Counted from the first letter of the stretch, positions 1 through 9,980 are shown. The stretch: 64,000 bases of DNA from JARRON01 sp037383845 (GCA_037383845.1 JARRON010000016.1:62001-126000); one strand, 5' to 3'. Translations and numbers: made by a program. Notes: a model not told the origin generated them from the sequence alone.

Positions 1-1019
1 CTCCGCCCCGGCCGGCGGGGATCCACCGCCACCACCCGGCCCCGCGGCGCGCCGATGTTCGTGCGCAGGATGAAACGACCGTTGACGCTCGCCAGGTAGG
101 TGACACGGCCGTCGAAGCTGTCGGCGACGGGGACCGGCTCCGCGTCGAGGTTGTCCAGGGGCAGCGTATAGAGCCCGCTGCTTCGGCTGTCCTGGTAGAC
201 CTCGAGAACCAGGTACTCGCCGTCGCTGGAGACGCGCCCATAGGGGTTCCGGGTCGGATTGTCCGTGATCCGGAAAACCTCCCGGTCAGCGGTCTGCGGC
301 GTCCCCACGGCATGGAAATACACTGCTACCTGGCGACCGTCGTCCCAGCCCTGGTCGGTCCGCGGGTAGCGGCTGTAGAAGAAGCCGCTGCTGTCGGGAA
401 GCCAGCGGACCTGGGTGAACTTCGTACCCTCGAGGATCTCCGGATAGTCCTGGCGGTTGTCCACGCGCCGGATTCGCCAGCGAACCCAGTCCGAGCCGCC
501 TTCCGAGGCGGCCCAGGCGACCAGCCGCCCGTCGGGACTGGGGCTCCAGCGGGCCAGGAGCTCGGTGCGGTCCTCGGACAGTCCCGATGGGTCCAGCAGC
601 GTCCGGGGCTCGGCGTCCAGGGCGTCAAGCACCATCAGCCGGCTGAGGTCGGACCTGCCGTCGTTGTACTCGTAGAAATACCGCGGTCCCTTCACGCGCG
701 GAGCCGTATACCGCTCGAAGCTCCACAGCGCCTCCAGGCGTTGGCTGAAGCGCGGATATGTCGGCAGCTGGTGGAGCCAGGGCGTGGACAGGCTGTTCTG
801 GGCGGCTACCCAGGCGCCCAGCTCGGGCGACTCCAGGTTCTCCATCCAGCGGTAGGGGTCGGCCACTTCCGTGCCGAAATAGTCGTCCACCTGGTCCGAC
901 CGCCTGGCCTCCGGGTAGTCGAAAAACGGGGCCTTGTCCGGTGCCCGCGGCAGCGGTGGCTGGGGTGCGCAGGCGCTGGAAACGACGGCGGCCAGCAGCG
1001 CAATGAACGGGAATCGCAT
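1..1019 (-). CDS. prolyl oligopeptidase family (S9A) serine peptidase, N-terminal part only
   Basis: This gene runs off the left edge, so only about 339 N-terminal codons are present and the catalytic alpha/beta hydrolase domain with its Ser, Asp and His lies outside. The protein begins MRFPFIALLAAVVSSACAPQ, an export signal with a possible but weak lipobox at the Cys. After it comes the S9A hallmark YRWMENLESPELGAWVAAQN, then seven-bladed propeller sequence with typical phrases such as FYEYNDGRSDLS, VRWLPDSSGFFYSRYP and SSDGEYLVLEVYQDS. Family members cleave proline-containing oligopeptides, here probably in the periplasm. Start ATG at 1019. Whether the active site is intact cannot be judged. 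Confidence 0.9.
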   Translation of the reverse strand, partial: MRFPFIALLAAVVSSACAPQPPLPRAPDKAPFFDYPEARRSDQVDDYFGTEVADPYRWMENLESPELGAWVAAQNSLSTPWLHQLPTYPRFSQRLEALWSFERYTAPRVKGPRYFYEYNDGRSDLSRLMVLDALDAEPRTLLDPSGLSEDRTELLARWSPSPDGRLVAWAASEGGSDWVRWRIRRVDNRQDYPEILEGTKFTQVRWLPDSSGFFYSRYPRTDQGWDDGRQVAVYFHAVGTPQTADREVFRITDNPTRNPYGRVSSDGEYLVLEVYQDSRSSGLYTLPLDNLDAEPVPVADSFDGRVTYLASVNGRFILRTNIGAPRGRVVAVDPRRPGR

Positions 1020-1328
1020 GATCGACATCGGGGGCTTCGCGGAAGACGCGGCGCGCAGTCTAGCGATCTGCCACGGCCTTTCAACCGTCAGGCGCCTCCC
1101 GCCGGTGCCCCGGCCCCGGGACCGCCGTCGTGCCCTAGGCGGCGGATCGGCCCCCGGGACCGCGGCGCCGCCGCAGCCGCGCAGTGCCGGTCNNNNNNNN
1201 NNNNNNNNNNNNNNNNGATCGATCCCAGGCGGCCGGGATCGGCCCTCGAGGAGCTGCTTGCTGAATTTCTGGAGCCTGTTCATGACTCGGCCAAACCGGT
1301 TGGGTAACTCCGGCGAATCCTACGTTCC
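1020..1328. other. intergenic stretch with assembly gap (24 N)
   Basis: This 309-base region separates the divergent peptidase and photolyase-like genes. It holds 24 N at 1193-1216, a scaffold join of unknown true length, preceded by very GC-rich sequence that could have stopped assembly. I see no convincing gene in the readable part. Promoters for both flanking genes should lie here but none stands out. Confidence 0.8.
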
Positions 1329-2579
1329 ATGGATGAAGCTCATGTGACAGCGTCCGGCCCGGCGCCTCCGGCCACCCGCGGGGCCGCGCTGCAGCGGCTC
1401 GACGGCTTCGTGCCCCTGGCCGGTGCGCGGTACGCGGCGCGCCGGAACTTCGACGCCGGCTCCGGCCGGCACGACAACGTCAGCGGCCTCTCACCCTGGA
1501 TCCGGCGGCGCCTGATCACCGAAGCGGAGGTGCTCCGGGCCGTGGTGGCCGCCCACCCGCCCGAGGCCGCCGAAAAGTTTCTCCGGGAGGTGCTCTGGCG
1601 CAGCTACTGGAAAGGCTGGCTGGCCCTGCGTCCCGCCGTGTGGCAGCAGTACGCCGAGGCGCTTGAGCGGCTGCAGTCCGAAGCAGCGAAAGACGGACCA
1701 CTGCGCCGGCGGCTCGAGGCGGCGGAGTCCGGAGCCACCGGCATCGACGGCTTCGACGCCTGGGCCAGGGAACTCAGGGAAACCGGGTACCTGCACAACC
1801 ACGCGCGCATGTGGTTCGCCAGTATCTGGATCTTTACGCTGCGCCTTCCCTGGCAGCTGGGAGCGGATTTCTTCTTTCGCCACCTGCTGGACGGGGACCC
1901 GGCCTCCAATACCCTGAGCTGGCGGTGGGTGGCCGGCCTGCATACCCGGGGAAAGCACTATCTGGCCCGGGCGGCCAACATCCGCCGATACACCGGGGGG
2001 CGCCATGAACCAAGCCGCCAGCTGGACGAGGACGCCGCGCCCCTGGCCTGGTCAGAGCCCCCGGCGCCCCGGACGCCGGAATTCCGGCGTGAGCCGGGGC
2101 GCGGCGGCCGCACCGGGCTGCTGATCCTCGGTGACGACTGCCGCGGGGAGGCCTCGCCTGCCGGGCAGCAGGAGATTGCCGCCGTGGCAGCGGGCTGGTC
2201 GCGGCGCCTGCAGGCTCGCTGGCGGCTGGCCGAGCCGGTGGCGGCGTTCGGCCGTGAAGCCCTGGCCGATGGTCTGGCGCGGGCAGCCGGCCACGCCGGC
2301 ACGCCCGCCACGGCGCTGGACGAGGAGCACTGGACGGAAAGCGTCGTGGACTGGGCGCGGACGGCCGGCGTCAGCCGGGTCGTGGCCCTGAAGCCGGCCG
2401 TGGGCCCCTGGCAGGACGCGGCAAACCGCGCGGAGGCCGCACTGGCGGAAGTCGGAATTTCGCTGGCCTGGTCCACCCGGGCCTGGGACCGGGACCTGTG
2501 GCCCCGGGCGACCCGGGGCTTCTTCGCGTTCCGCAAGGCGGCCCGGCCGGTGCTGGCGAACCTGCATCGCTACGACTGA
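1329..2579 (+). CDS. photolyase/cryptochrome FAD-binding domain protein with unusual C-terminal domain
   Basis: The first 225 residues are the helical FAD-binding domain of the DNA photolyase/cryptochrome family. Recognisable parts are RRNFDAGSGRHDNVSGLSPW, the FLREVLWRSYWKGW segment, ETGYLHNHARMWFASIW and DPASNTLSWRWVAGLHTRGK. The N-terminal alpha/beta antenna domain that normally precedes this domain is absent. Instead a C-terminal region of about 160 residues follows (from GRTGLLILGDDCR to the end), with alternating strand/helix character that could be a Rossmann-like fold. FAD and light-dependent repair or light sensing are expected from the family; the actual activity is unknown. Start ATG 1329; the N gap lies upstream, so a longer form cannot be wholly excluded. 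The 3' end overlaps the opposing gene by 10 bp. Confidence 0.8.
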   Translation: MDEAHVTASGPAPPATRGAALQRLDGFVPLAGARYAARRNFDAGSGRHDNVSGLSPWIRRRLITEAEVLRAVVAAHPPEAAEKFLREVLWRSYWKGWLALRPAVWQQYAEALERLQSEAAKDGPLRRRLEAAESGATGIDGFDAWARELRETGYLHNHARMWFASIWIFTLRLPWQLGADFFFRHLLDGDPASNTLSWRWVAGLHTRGKHYLARAANIRRYTGGRHEPSRQLDEDAAPLAWSEPPAPRTPEFRREPGRGGRTGLLILGDDCRGEASPAGQQEIAAVAAGWSRRLQARWRLAEPVAAFGREALADGLARAAGHAGTPATALDEEHWTESVVDWARTAGVSRVVALKPAVGPWQDAANRAEAALAEVGISLAWSTRAWDRDLWPRATRGFFAFRKAARPVLANLHRYD

Positions 2580-2989
2580 GGGCCGTCCTCGTCAGCGGGG
2601 TGGAACTCCGCGTGGTCGAACGCCCAGTCGTCGATTTCCGGCCAGTCCGGGACCATCCGGTGGCGGACCACCTCGGAATACCTGCCCTCCACGGGGATGC
2701 GCATCTCCGCATACCGTGCCGTGCCGTCCCGCTGGTGGCCCAGAAGGACCACGACGAGGTCTCCCGGCTGCCGGGTCGCCGTGATCCGGCCGCCGAGGGC
2801 GAGCAGCCGGCTGTTGGGCTCGTAGGTGATGCTGCCGTCCACGCACAGGGCCTCCAGAGGGGCGCAGAACACCTCCTGTTCCAGGAGAAAACGCAGCCCG
2901 GCTGCGTCGGCGGCGGTCACGTTCAGCAGCCACAGCAGCGTCCCGGCCAGGAGCCAGGGGACGGGTGGCGTGGGGCAAGGTGTCGTCAT
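2570..2989 (-). CDS. small exported protein of unknown function
   Basis: A 139-residue protein starting at ATG 2989. The N terminus (MTTPCPTPPVPWLLAG then LLWLLNVTAADA) looks like a signal peptide with cleavage near an AxA. The mature part has two Cys (FCAPLEALC) that could form a periplasmic disulfide, then a strand-rich region with GRITATRQPGDLVVVLLGH and an acidic C terminus. I recognise no family. It is convergent with the photolyase-like gene. Coding frame, signal peptide and codon use support a real gene. Confidence 0.65.
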   Translation of the reverse strand: MTTPCPTPPVPWLLAGTLLWLLNVTAADAAGLRFLLEQEVFCAPLEALCVDGSITYEPNSRLLALGGRITATRQPGDLVVVLLGHQRDGTARYAEMRIPVEGRYSEVVRHRMVPDWPEIDDWAFDHAEFHPADEDGPQS

Positions 2990-3195
2990 CCAGACACCAT
3001 AGACCAGGTCGGGATTCTCCGGAAGCCTGGCAGCCGCCACCCGAGAGTGCTGATTTTTATTTGTGGAAACATGCACTTGACCGCGAGGATCGGGCAGGGT
3101 AAGCCTTGGCCTGCGCGGAAGCGACGGCCTCTCGGCAGACCAGGGAAGCGTCCGCCGGGGCGTTCCGCTCCCGCCCGGGACAAGAGGAGACAGCC

Positions 3196-3819
3196 ATGAA
3201 GCACGAGTCCGACAGCCGCCGGATCCTGCCCAGCGCCAACGTCCGGGAGTTCTTCCGGGAGTCCGTCGACGAGGCCCTTTCACGCCAGCGGGTGCGGGCG
3301 GAAGACCACACGGTGCACTACGTGGTCAATCTGCTCACCCTGTTCGCGAGGGCCGAGGAACTCTACGAGGACCGGTCGGGTCTGCGTCCCCTCGCCAGCA
3401 TGCTGGGGGAGGCGGTGGAGGCGCCCACGGAGACGGAGCGGGACCGGGCCATGCAGCGCCTCGGGGACGTGGCGCTGTTCGTCGCCGGGTTCTTCCCGGA
3501 CTACTTCGCCCGTCGCTGCGTTGACGTGGACTACTACATCCGCATGGGCGGGAGCGCCTATTCCTGGCTGGCAGAGCGTTCCCGCCAGTCCGTCCAGGTG
3601 CGCGCCTTCGGCCAGGTGTTCGCTGAGCTTTCCGAGAAGTTCGGCCAGTTCGTGGAAGTCATCGGCGAGGTCAGCGAGCAGGGCCGGAGCTACACCGACG
3701 CCGACATCATGCGGCTTTACGAGCTATGGCTGCGCACCGGCAGCGCCCGGGCCTCCCGGAGGCTGAGGGAACTGGGGGTGGAGCCCACGGAAGGCGCCAG
3801 CAGCCGGCTCACACACTGA
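3196..3819 (+). CDS. unrecognised helical protein, first gene of kinase/Calx-beta unit
   Basis: A 207-residue soluble, mostly helical protein with no signal peptide or membrane segment. I recognise no named domain. Visible features are an N-terminal VREFFRESVDEAL helix, the aromatic stretch GFFPDYFARRCVDVDYYIRM and ELSEKFGQFVEVIGEV near residue 150. The start is ATG 3196, preceded by an AAGAGGAGA ribosome site. Its stop overlaps the next start (TGATG), so the two genes are translationally coupled, and a membrane Ser/Thr kinase follows. It may be a partner or substrate of that kinase; this is inference from position only. Confidence 0.8.
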   Translation: MKHESDSRRILPSANVREFFRESVDEALSRQRVRAEDHTVHYVVNLLTLFARAEELYEDRSGLRPLASMLGEAVEAPTETERDRAMQRLGDVALFVAGFFPDYFARRCVDVDYYIRMGGSAYSWLAERSRQSVQVRAFGQVFAELSEKFGQFVEVIGEVSEQGRSYTDADIMRLYELWLRTGSARASRRLRELGVEPTEGASSRLTH

Positions 3820-4478
3820 TGGAGTTGCTGGAGAACCTCCAGGGCGCTCTGGAGAAGACCTACGGGCTGGACGCAGACCACCGCGTCACCGACTTCCTGA
3901 CCACCAGCCGGGGGCTGGCCGCCTCGCTGGGACTGTCCCCGGGAGAGGCGGCTGCGGAGGAACACCTGCTGGTCGCGGAAGCTGAGGACGGCCTGGACCT
4001 GGCGGTATTCCTGGCCCCGGAGGTGCTGGCGCGGCTGGCGGACGAGGACCCGCTCGAACACCTGCACGACGGGAATCTCGCCGATTTCTGGACCGCCCTG
4101 GAGGGCGTCAGCCATTTTCTCTACCTGACCTGGAACGCTGGCCGCGGCAAGCCCGTGACCCTCCTGGAACTGGAGCTCCAGGCGGAGGTGGACAAGTTCG
4201 TTGTCACGGCCCTCGTAGCCGCGGCCCAGCACGGCCGGGTGCCCGCAGAGCTCCACCAGTGGCTGTTCCGGCTGTGTCGGGTGGACGACTCCCTGGATGC
4301 GGAAACCCGGGCGCGCTACGAGCGGGCCAGCCGGTATGCGGGCCACTACTGCGAAAGCCTCGCCCACCGGTACCTCCGGGGCCGCACCTCCCGGGCCCTG
4401 GTGCCGGAACTCCGGCGTTTCTACCGGCTGACCCAGCGGGGGAAGCTCTCCCACATCGCCTCCCGGCGCCTCAGCTGA
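3819..4478 (+). CDS. unrecognised protein, second gene of kinase/Calx-beta unit
   Basis: A 219-residue protein without signal peptide or obvious membrane helix; no family recognised. The middle has hydrophobic-aromatic helices (DFWTALEGVSHFLYLTWNAG) and acidic helices (LELELQAEVDKFVVTALVAA), and the C terminus is basic (RRFYRLTQRGKLSHIASRRL). The start ATG shares bases with the stop of the preceding gene (TGATG). It ends 45 bp before the kinase start, consistent with one transcript. The basic tail could contact nucleic acid or membrane lipid, but nothing in the sequence decides. Confidence 0.8.
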   Translation: MELLENLQGALEKTYGLDADHRVTDFLTTSRGLAASLGLSPGEAAAEEHLLVAEAEDGLDLAVFLAPEVLARLADEDPLEHLHDGNLADFWTALEGVSHFLYLTWNAGRGKPVTLLELELQAEVDKFVVTALVAAAQHGRVPAELHQWLFRLCRVDDSLDAETRARYERASRYAGHYCESLAHRYLRGRTSRALVPELRRFYRLTQRGKLSHIASRRLS

Positions 4479-4523
4479 GCGGTCCTGTCCTCCCAGGCGC
4501 TGACCCGGGCGCTCATTCGTGAT

Positions 4524-6734
4524 ATGCATGTCCGGATGAACGCAGGTGCCATCGACAGTGCCATCGACGCTTTCATCGACGGGGACATGGAATTCGCCCA
4601 GCTGCGGCGGACCCTGGAGCTTCACGTCGGGCGTAACCCGGCCCGCCGGGGTCCGGCGAAGGCGCGGCTGGACGGCCTCCTGGAGGCCGGCACGATGTCC
4701 ACGGCCCTGCACCGGATCCTGGTGGAAGAACTGGACCGCAGCGTATCGGAAGAAGTGACCATCGCCGCGGACGAAGAGGGCGACGGGCCCCGGGAGCCCG
4801 AGGCCCCCGCCGCGTTCGGAGCCGGACCGCACCAGGGGGAACTGGACGAGTTTCTCGAGCCGACCCTCCCGGACGATCGGCCAGAACTCCCGCCGGCCCC
4901 GACCGCGCCGGCTGACGACGCCGGCGCTGACGCGCGGCCCGCCGGTGCAGACGCCCCGGAAGCCCCGGCAGTCAAGCTGGAACCGTCCGCCGGCGAGGCG
5001 CCCGGAGCGGGGCCGGAATTTCCTTCGGAGCCTGTCGCTGGCGGCGAGGAAGCGGCTGCACCGCGCCCGGAAGGCGAAGCCGCGGGGCCGGAGACCGCCG
5101 ATACCGGCGACGACCTGGCCGACAGGGCCGAACCGGCCGTGGCCGCAGGGCCTGGCCATATGCTGGCGGGCCGCTACGTGCTGGAGTCCCTGCTGGGGCG
5201 CGGAGGCATGAGCGTCGTGTTCCGGGGTCGGGACCTGCGGATCCCCGAGGGCGAAGACGGCGCCCAGGGGGTGGCGGTGAAGCTGCTGACCCCCGAATTC
5301 GCACGCCGGGCCGATGCCCGGGCAGCCCTGGCGCGGGAGGCCGCTTTTTCCCGTCGCCTGCAGCACCCGGCCTTCGTGCGTATCTTCGACTGCGACGTCA
5401 CGGGGCCGGTGCCGTTCCTGGTCATGGAGCTCCTCCAGGGCGAGCAACTGCGGCGCCTGCTGGTGCGTCGCTATCCGAGTCCCCTGCCGCTGGCAGAAGC
5501 CATGACCGTTATTCGGGGGCTGGCCGAGGCCCTGTCCCACCTGCACCGGGCGGGGGTGGTCCATGGTGACGTGAAGCCGGGCAATGTTTTCCTTGACCCG
5601 GGCGGGCAGGTCCGCCTGCTGGATCTCGGCGTGGCCGGCAGCGCGGAAGATTCGGGTGCATCGCCCATGCGGGCCCGGACCCCCGCCTACGCCAGCCCGG
5701 CATTGCTGTCCGGGCAGCCGGCGTCGGCGGCGGACGACGTCTACGCCCTGGGCTGCGTGGCCTACGAGGTCCTCGCGGGACATCACCCTTTCGGCAAGCT
5801 TCCCGGGGACGAGGCCGCCGCCAGTGATGCGGTTGCGGAACGCATCGAGACCCTGTCCACGGCCCGGTGGCAGGCCCTGCAGCGAAGCCTTCAGTTCGAT
5901 CCCGCACGGCGCCAGCCGGACGCCGGCAGCTTCCTGGCCGAGTTCTTCCCGCCTCCGGAGCCCAGGCGACGCACCCGGCCCTGGGCCGCAGGCGGCATTC
6001 TCGCGGGGCTGCTACTCGGCCTGGCCCTCGGCTGGTTCCTGCCGCCGCCGGAGGGCGTCGTGTCGGGCGCCCGCTCCCTGTTCGAGCGGGGCCGGCCGCT
6101 GGTGGGACAGACGAACCCTGAAGAGCGTGCCGGCACTGGCGAGGCGCGGCCGGAGGCAGTGGAGCCGCAGGCCGGCGCAGCAGCGCCGGCGGAGGTCGGG
6201 GACCGCAACCTTGGCGACCCGGATACGCAGACAACTCCGGCGATCACCGACGAAGGCTCCGGGGCGGCGGAGACAAGCGCGGCAGTCCGGCCCGGCCCGG
6301 CCGAGGCGGGATCGGAGCCGGTCCGCGAGACCCGGGCGTCTTCGGGGACAGCCACAGCCGAACAAGACCTCCCGCCAGGCGGGGCCACAGCCCCCGTGCT
6401 CACGCTCTCGTCGGAAATCCTGCGGGTCAGCGAGGGCAGCAGCGCCCTGAAGCTTTCCATTCTTCGTCCCGAGGGCTACTCGGGGCCCATGCGGGTGGAG
6501 TGGCGGACCGTGGCGGGGACCGCTGAGGACGGTTCGGACTATGCCGGCGGGGGCTGGCAGGAACTGGAGGCGCCGGCGGGGGCCGTGGCCCTGGTCCTGT
6601 ATGTGCCCATCGTCAACGACGGCCGCCAGGAACCGCCGGAGTCGTTTTTCGTGCAGATCCGCAGCGCCCCGGGCGAGGGCGCCCGCGTCGGCGACCCTGA
6701 CAGCGCCCAGGTGATCATCCTGGACGACGACTAG
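4524..6734 (+). CDS. membrane-anchored Ser/Thr protein kinase with extracytoplasmic Calx-beta domain
   Basis: A 736-residue multidomain protein. Residues 8-75 are helical (DMEFAQLRRTLELHVGRNPA); 80-210 are an acidic, Ala/Pro-rich linker. The Hanks-type kinase domain spans about 213-490: glycine loop LLGRGGMSVVFRG, VAVK lysine K253, catalytic loop HGDVKPGN with D349 (Gly replaces the Arg of HRD) and DLG with D367 in place of DFG. A single membrane helix lies at about 487-508 (GGILAGLLLGLALGWFL), then a low-complexity stalk. Residues 624-736 are a Calx-beta domain (LRVSEGSSALKLSI, GTAEDGSDYAGG, VQVIILDDD-type ending). Calx-beta folds often bind calcium or mediate adhesion, so an outside-in sensor is plausible. 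The start may be ATG 4524 or in-frame ATG 4536. Last gene of a three-gene unit. Confidence 0.9.
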   Translation: MHVRMNAGAIDSAIDAFIDGDMEFAQLRRTLELHVGRNPARRGPAKARLDGLLEAGTMSTALHRILVEELDRSVSEEVTIAADEEGDGPREPEAPAAFGAGPHQGELDEFLEPTLPDDRPELPPAPTAPADDAGADARPAGADAPEAPAVKLEPSAGEAPGAGPEFPSEPVAGGEEAAAPRPEGEAAGPETADTGDDLADRAEPAVAAGPGHMLAGRYVLESLLGRGGMSVVFRGRDLRIPEGEDGAQGVAVKLLTPEFARRADARAALAREAAFSRRLQHPAFVRIFDCDVTGPVPFLVMELLQGEQLRRLLVRRYPSPLPLAEAMTVIRGLAEALSHLHRAGVVHGDVKPGNVFLDPGGQVRLLDLGVAGSAEDSGASPMRARTPAYASPALLSGQPASAADDVYALGCVAYEVLAGHHPFGKLPGDEAAASDAVAERIETLSTARWQALQRSLQFDPARRQPDAGSFLAEFFPPPEPRRRTRPWAAGGILAGLLLGLALGWFLPPPEGVVSGARSLFERGRPLVGQTNPEERAGTGEARPEAVEPQAGAAAPAEVGDRNLGDPDTQTTPAITDEGSGAAETSAAVRPGPAEAGSEPVRETRASSGTATAEQDLPPGGATAPVLTLSSEILRVSEGSSALKLSILRPEGYSGPMRVEWRTVAGTAEDGSDYAGGGWQELEAPAGAVALVLYVPIVNDGRQEPPESFFVQIRSAPGEGARVGDPDSAQVIILDDD

Positions 6735-6752
6735 GCCGGCGTTGCCTGCCCG

Positions 6753-7910
<1,158 letters not shown>

Positions 7911-8001
7911 GCGGATCGTCTCCGTTGATGGGTCCGGGCGCCGCCGGCGCAGCGCTCAAACCCGAAATTCTACCCCCTCACCGGGGATCAGGCGGAACCG
8001 G

Positions 8002-8511
8002 TCAGGCTCCGGACACACCGTAACGCACCGACATCACGATGAAGTCCCTGCGGCCTTCGGGCGTTGCCACGCGGACCTCATCCCCCTCCCTCGAGCGAAG
8101 CAGGGCCCTGCCCAGGGGAGAATCCATGCTGATGAACCCGGGCGCATGGTCGAACTCGTCCGGGCCTACGATCCGGACCTCCCGCTGACCGCCGCGGTCG
8201 TCCTCCACCGTGACCCAGGCGCCGAAGAACACGCGCCCGGTGTCCTCCGGCCTGCGGTCTATGACCTCTACTACCGCCAGGCGCTTGCGCAGATAGCGCA
8301 CACGCCGGTCGATGCCGGCCAGCTGCTTCTTGCGGTAGATGTACTCGGCGTTCTCCGAGCGATCGCCTTCTGCTGCAGCCTCGGAAAGCGCCCTCACCAC
8401 CTCCGGGCGTTCCCGCCGCCAGAGCCGGTCGAGCTCTTCCTGCAGGCGGCGGGCACCTTCGGCGGTGATATAGGCGGACGAAGGCGGTGCCGGCGGACGG
8501 TAGCGGCCCAT
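8002..8511 (-). CDS. greB: transcription elongation factor GreB
   Basis: A 169-residue GreA/GreB family factor that rescues backtracked RNA polymerase by stimulating transcript cleavage through its secondary channel. The N-terminal coiled coil carries the loop ENAEYIYRKKQLAGIDRRV, and the acidic tip residues lie in AAAEGDRSENAEY. The C-terminal FKBP-like domain follows (GAWVTVEDDRG, IVGPDEFDHAPGFISMDSPL, GKALL-like GRALL). EYIYRKKQL and RRVRYLRKRL favour GreB over GreA. Start ATG 8511. The FadL-type gene ends 12 bp further on (8524-9924, same strand) and is upstream in transcription, so the two might share a transcript. Confidence 0.93.
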   Translation of the reverse strand: MGRYRPPAPPSSAYITAEGARRLQEELDRLWRRERPEVVRALSEAAAEGDRSENAEYIYRKKQLAGIDRRVRYLRKRLAVVEVIDRRPEDTGRVFFGAWVTVEDDRGGQREVRIVGPDEFDHAPGFISMDSPLGRALLRSREGDEVRVATPEGRRDFIVMSVRYGVSGA

Positions 8512-8523
8512 GCCCGCGGTGCC

Positions 8524-9924
8524 TCACCAGGCCATGCGGAAACCCAGGCTCAGCACGTTGGCCTTCGCATCGAAGCTACCCACCAGGGTGTTGCCGGCGC
8601 CGGGAATCGTGCCAGTGGCCTGCTCGAGCAGTCCGCCGGTGGACAGTTCCTCTTCGTTGATTTCGTAGTCGGGAACCCAGATGTGGGTCCAGGCGAAATC
8701 CATGAAGACCCGCTCGGACAGCTGCCATGTCGCGCCGGCGGACAGCCAGTAGCGGTCTTCGTCGGGAATCCGGGCGGTGAGACGCTCCCCGGGGACCGGC
8801 GTCTCGTCGTACTCGGCCCCCATGCGCAGGGTCACGTTTGGCGCATACCGGTACTCGAATCCGACGGAATAGCGCCAGCTGTCCTCCCATTCCTCGGGCT
8901 GGTTGCTGAGAATGTTGCCCTCCGAGTCTTCCACGATCAGGGCGTCGAAGACGCTCCAGTCCGTCCAGGTGGTGCCGAACATCACGGTCCACTCGGGATT
9001 GAGGTCCTGCTGGACGCCCAGCGTGAAGCTCGCAGGCGTGGACACCCGAGCCGTACCCCGGGTCACGCGCCGGTCGAAACCGAGGGCGTCCTGCAATGGC
9101 CCGGGCACGGTGACGGTCACCGTGCCCGCGATCTCGTGCTCGATTTCGGAGCGATAGCCTACGCCGATCCGCGTGCTTTCTCCGGTGTACAGAATGCCCG
9201 CGGTCCAGCCCCAGTCGCTGTCGTCTCCTTCCAGACGGCTGTTCCCGTCCAGGGCGGCATCGCCGGAGTCCGGCAGCAGGTCCGGCGGGATGGGAACCGG
9301 CGACAACTCCGGAAGCACGACCCGCGCCACTGCGCCGAAGTCCAGGGCATTACTGAGCTCCGCTTCCGCAGACTGGTATGCGAGACCGGCGCCCACGGAC
9401 CACCGGTCGGTCACGTTCCACGCCAGGTTCAGGTTGGCGTTGATCAGGACGAGCTCCGAGCGAAGGGCGTGATAGCGGCCGGTCCAGTTGCCCCGGTAGT
9501 CCGTCGCCAGTCCGTAGGGTGCGGCCAGCTGCAGACCCACGCCGAAGCGCTCGCCCAGCTGGTGGGTGACGTGCAGGTTAGGCACGTAGGCGTCCTCGGC
9601 ACCGTCCACGAGCCGGGCGCCTCGCTGGGGGCGGCCGAAGGCATTGGTGGAACCTTCATCCTGGAACTGGAACTGGCCGAAAATGCCGTGGGCGCTGAGG
9701 TCGAACTGGGTCCCGGCGACCCTGCTAACGGCTGCCGGATTGAAATAGCCGGCGCCCGGCGCGTCGGTGTCGGCGGCCATGCCCGCGTTCCGGTGACCCT
9801 GACACTTGGCGCAGTTCTCCGTGATCTGGAACCCGCCGGCGCTGGCCGGGGGCGAGGCGAGCGGAATGAAAGCGCAGAAGGTCGCGGTGGTGAGGGCGCG
9901 ACGACGAATAGTGTATCTGGCCAT
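8524..9924 (-). CDS. FadL/OmpP1/TodX family outer membrane transporter
   Basis: A 466-residue outer membrane beta-barrel for uptake of long-chain fatty acids or other hydrophobic compounds. The signal peptide (MARYTIRRRALTTATFCAF, ending SPPASA) is followed by GGFQITEN, the FadL-type mature N terminus that forms the hatch. YFNPAAVSRV corresponds to the conserved FNPA motif, and LQLAAPYGLATDYRGNWTGR to the family's P-x-G-L-A-T-x-Y region. The C-terminal strand ends FRMAW with a terminal aromatic. Odd feature: a CAKC pair in the hatch region where relatives usually have no Cys. Start ATG 9924; longer in-frame extensions run into the permease gene on the same strand and are rejected. Confidence 0.9.
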   Translation of the reverse strand: MARYTIRRRALTTATFCAFIPLASPPASAGGFQITENCAKCQGHRNAGMAADTDAPGAGYFNPAAVSRVAGTQFDLSAHGIFGQFQFQDEGSTNAFGRPQRGARLVDGAEDAYVPNLHVTHQLGERFGVGLQLAAPYGLATDYRGNWTGRYHALRSELVLINANLNLAWNVTDRWSVGAGLAYQSAEAELSNALDFGAVARVVLPELSPVPIPPDLLPDSGDAALDGNSRLEGDDSDWGWTAGILYTGESTRIGVGYRSEIEHEIAGTVTVTVPGPLQDALGFDRRVTRGTARVSTPASFTLGVQQDLNPEWTVMFGTTWTDWSVFDALIVEDSEGNILSNQPEEWEDSWRYSVGFEYRYAPNVTLRMGAEYDETPVPGERLTARIPDEDRYWLSAGATWQLSERVFMDFAWTHIWVPDYEINEEELSTGGLLEQATGTIPGAGNTLVGSFDAKANVLSLGFRMAW

Positions 9925-9980
9925 GGGGACCGTCCCTATGCCGTGGGTGGTTTGCAGCCGCCGACGGCGGCGCGCCGGGA

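Noticed and set aside
3077..3105. TTGACC / TAAGCC promoter pair before the three-gene kinase unit
   Set aside because: The -35 is good but the -10 matches TATAAT poorly; not strong enough to report as a feature.
3717..5786. Long minus-strand open frame opposite the kinase gene
   Set aside because: High GC leaves few stop codons in antisense frames. The sense frames hold two proteins with coupled starts and a kinase with clear motifs; the antisense product is low-complexity Arg/Gly/Pro sequence.
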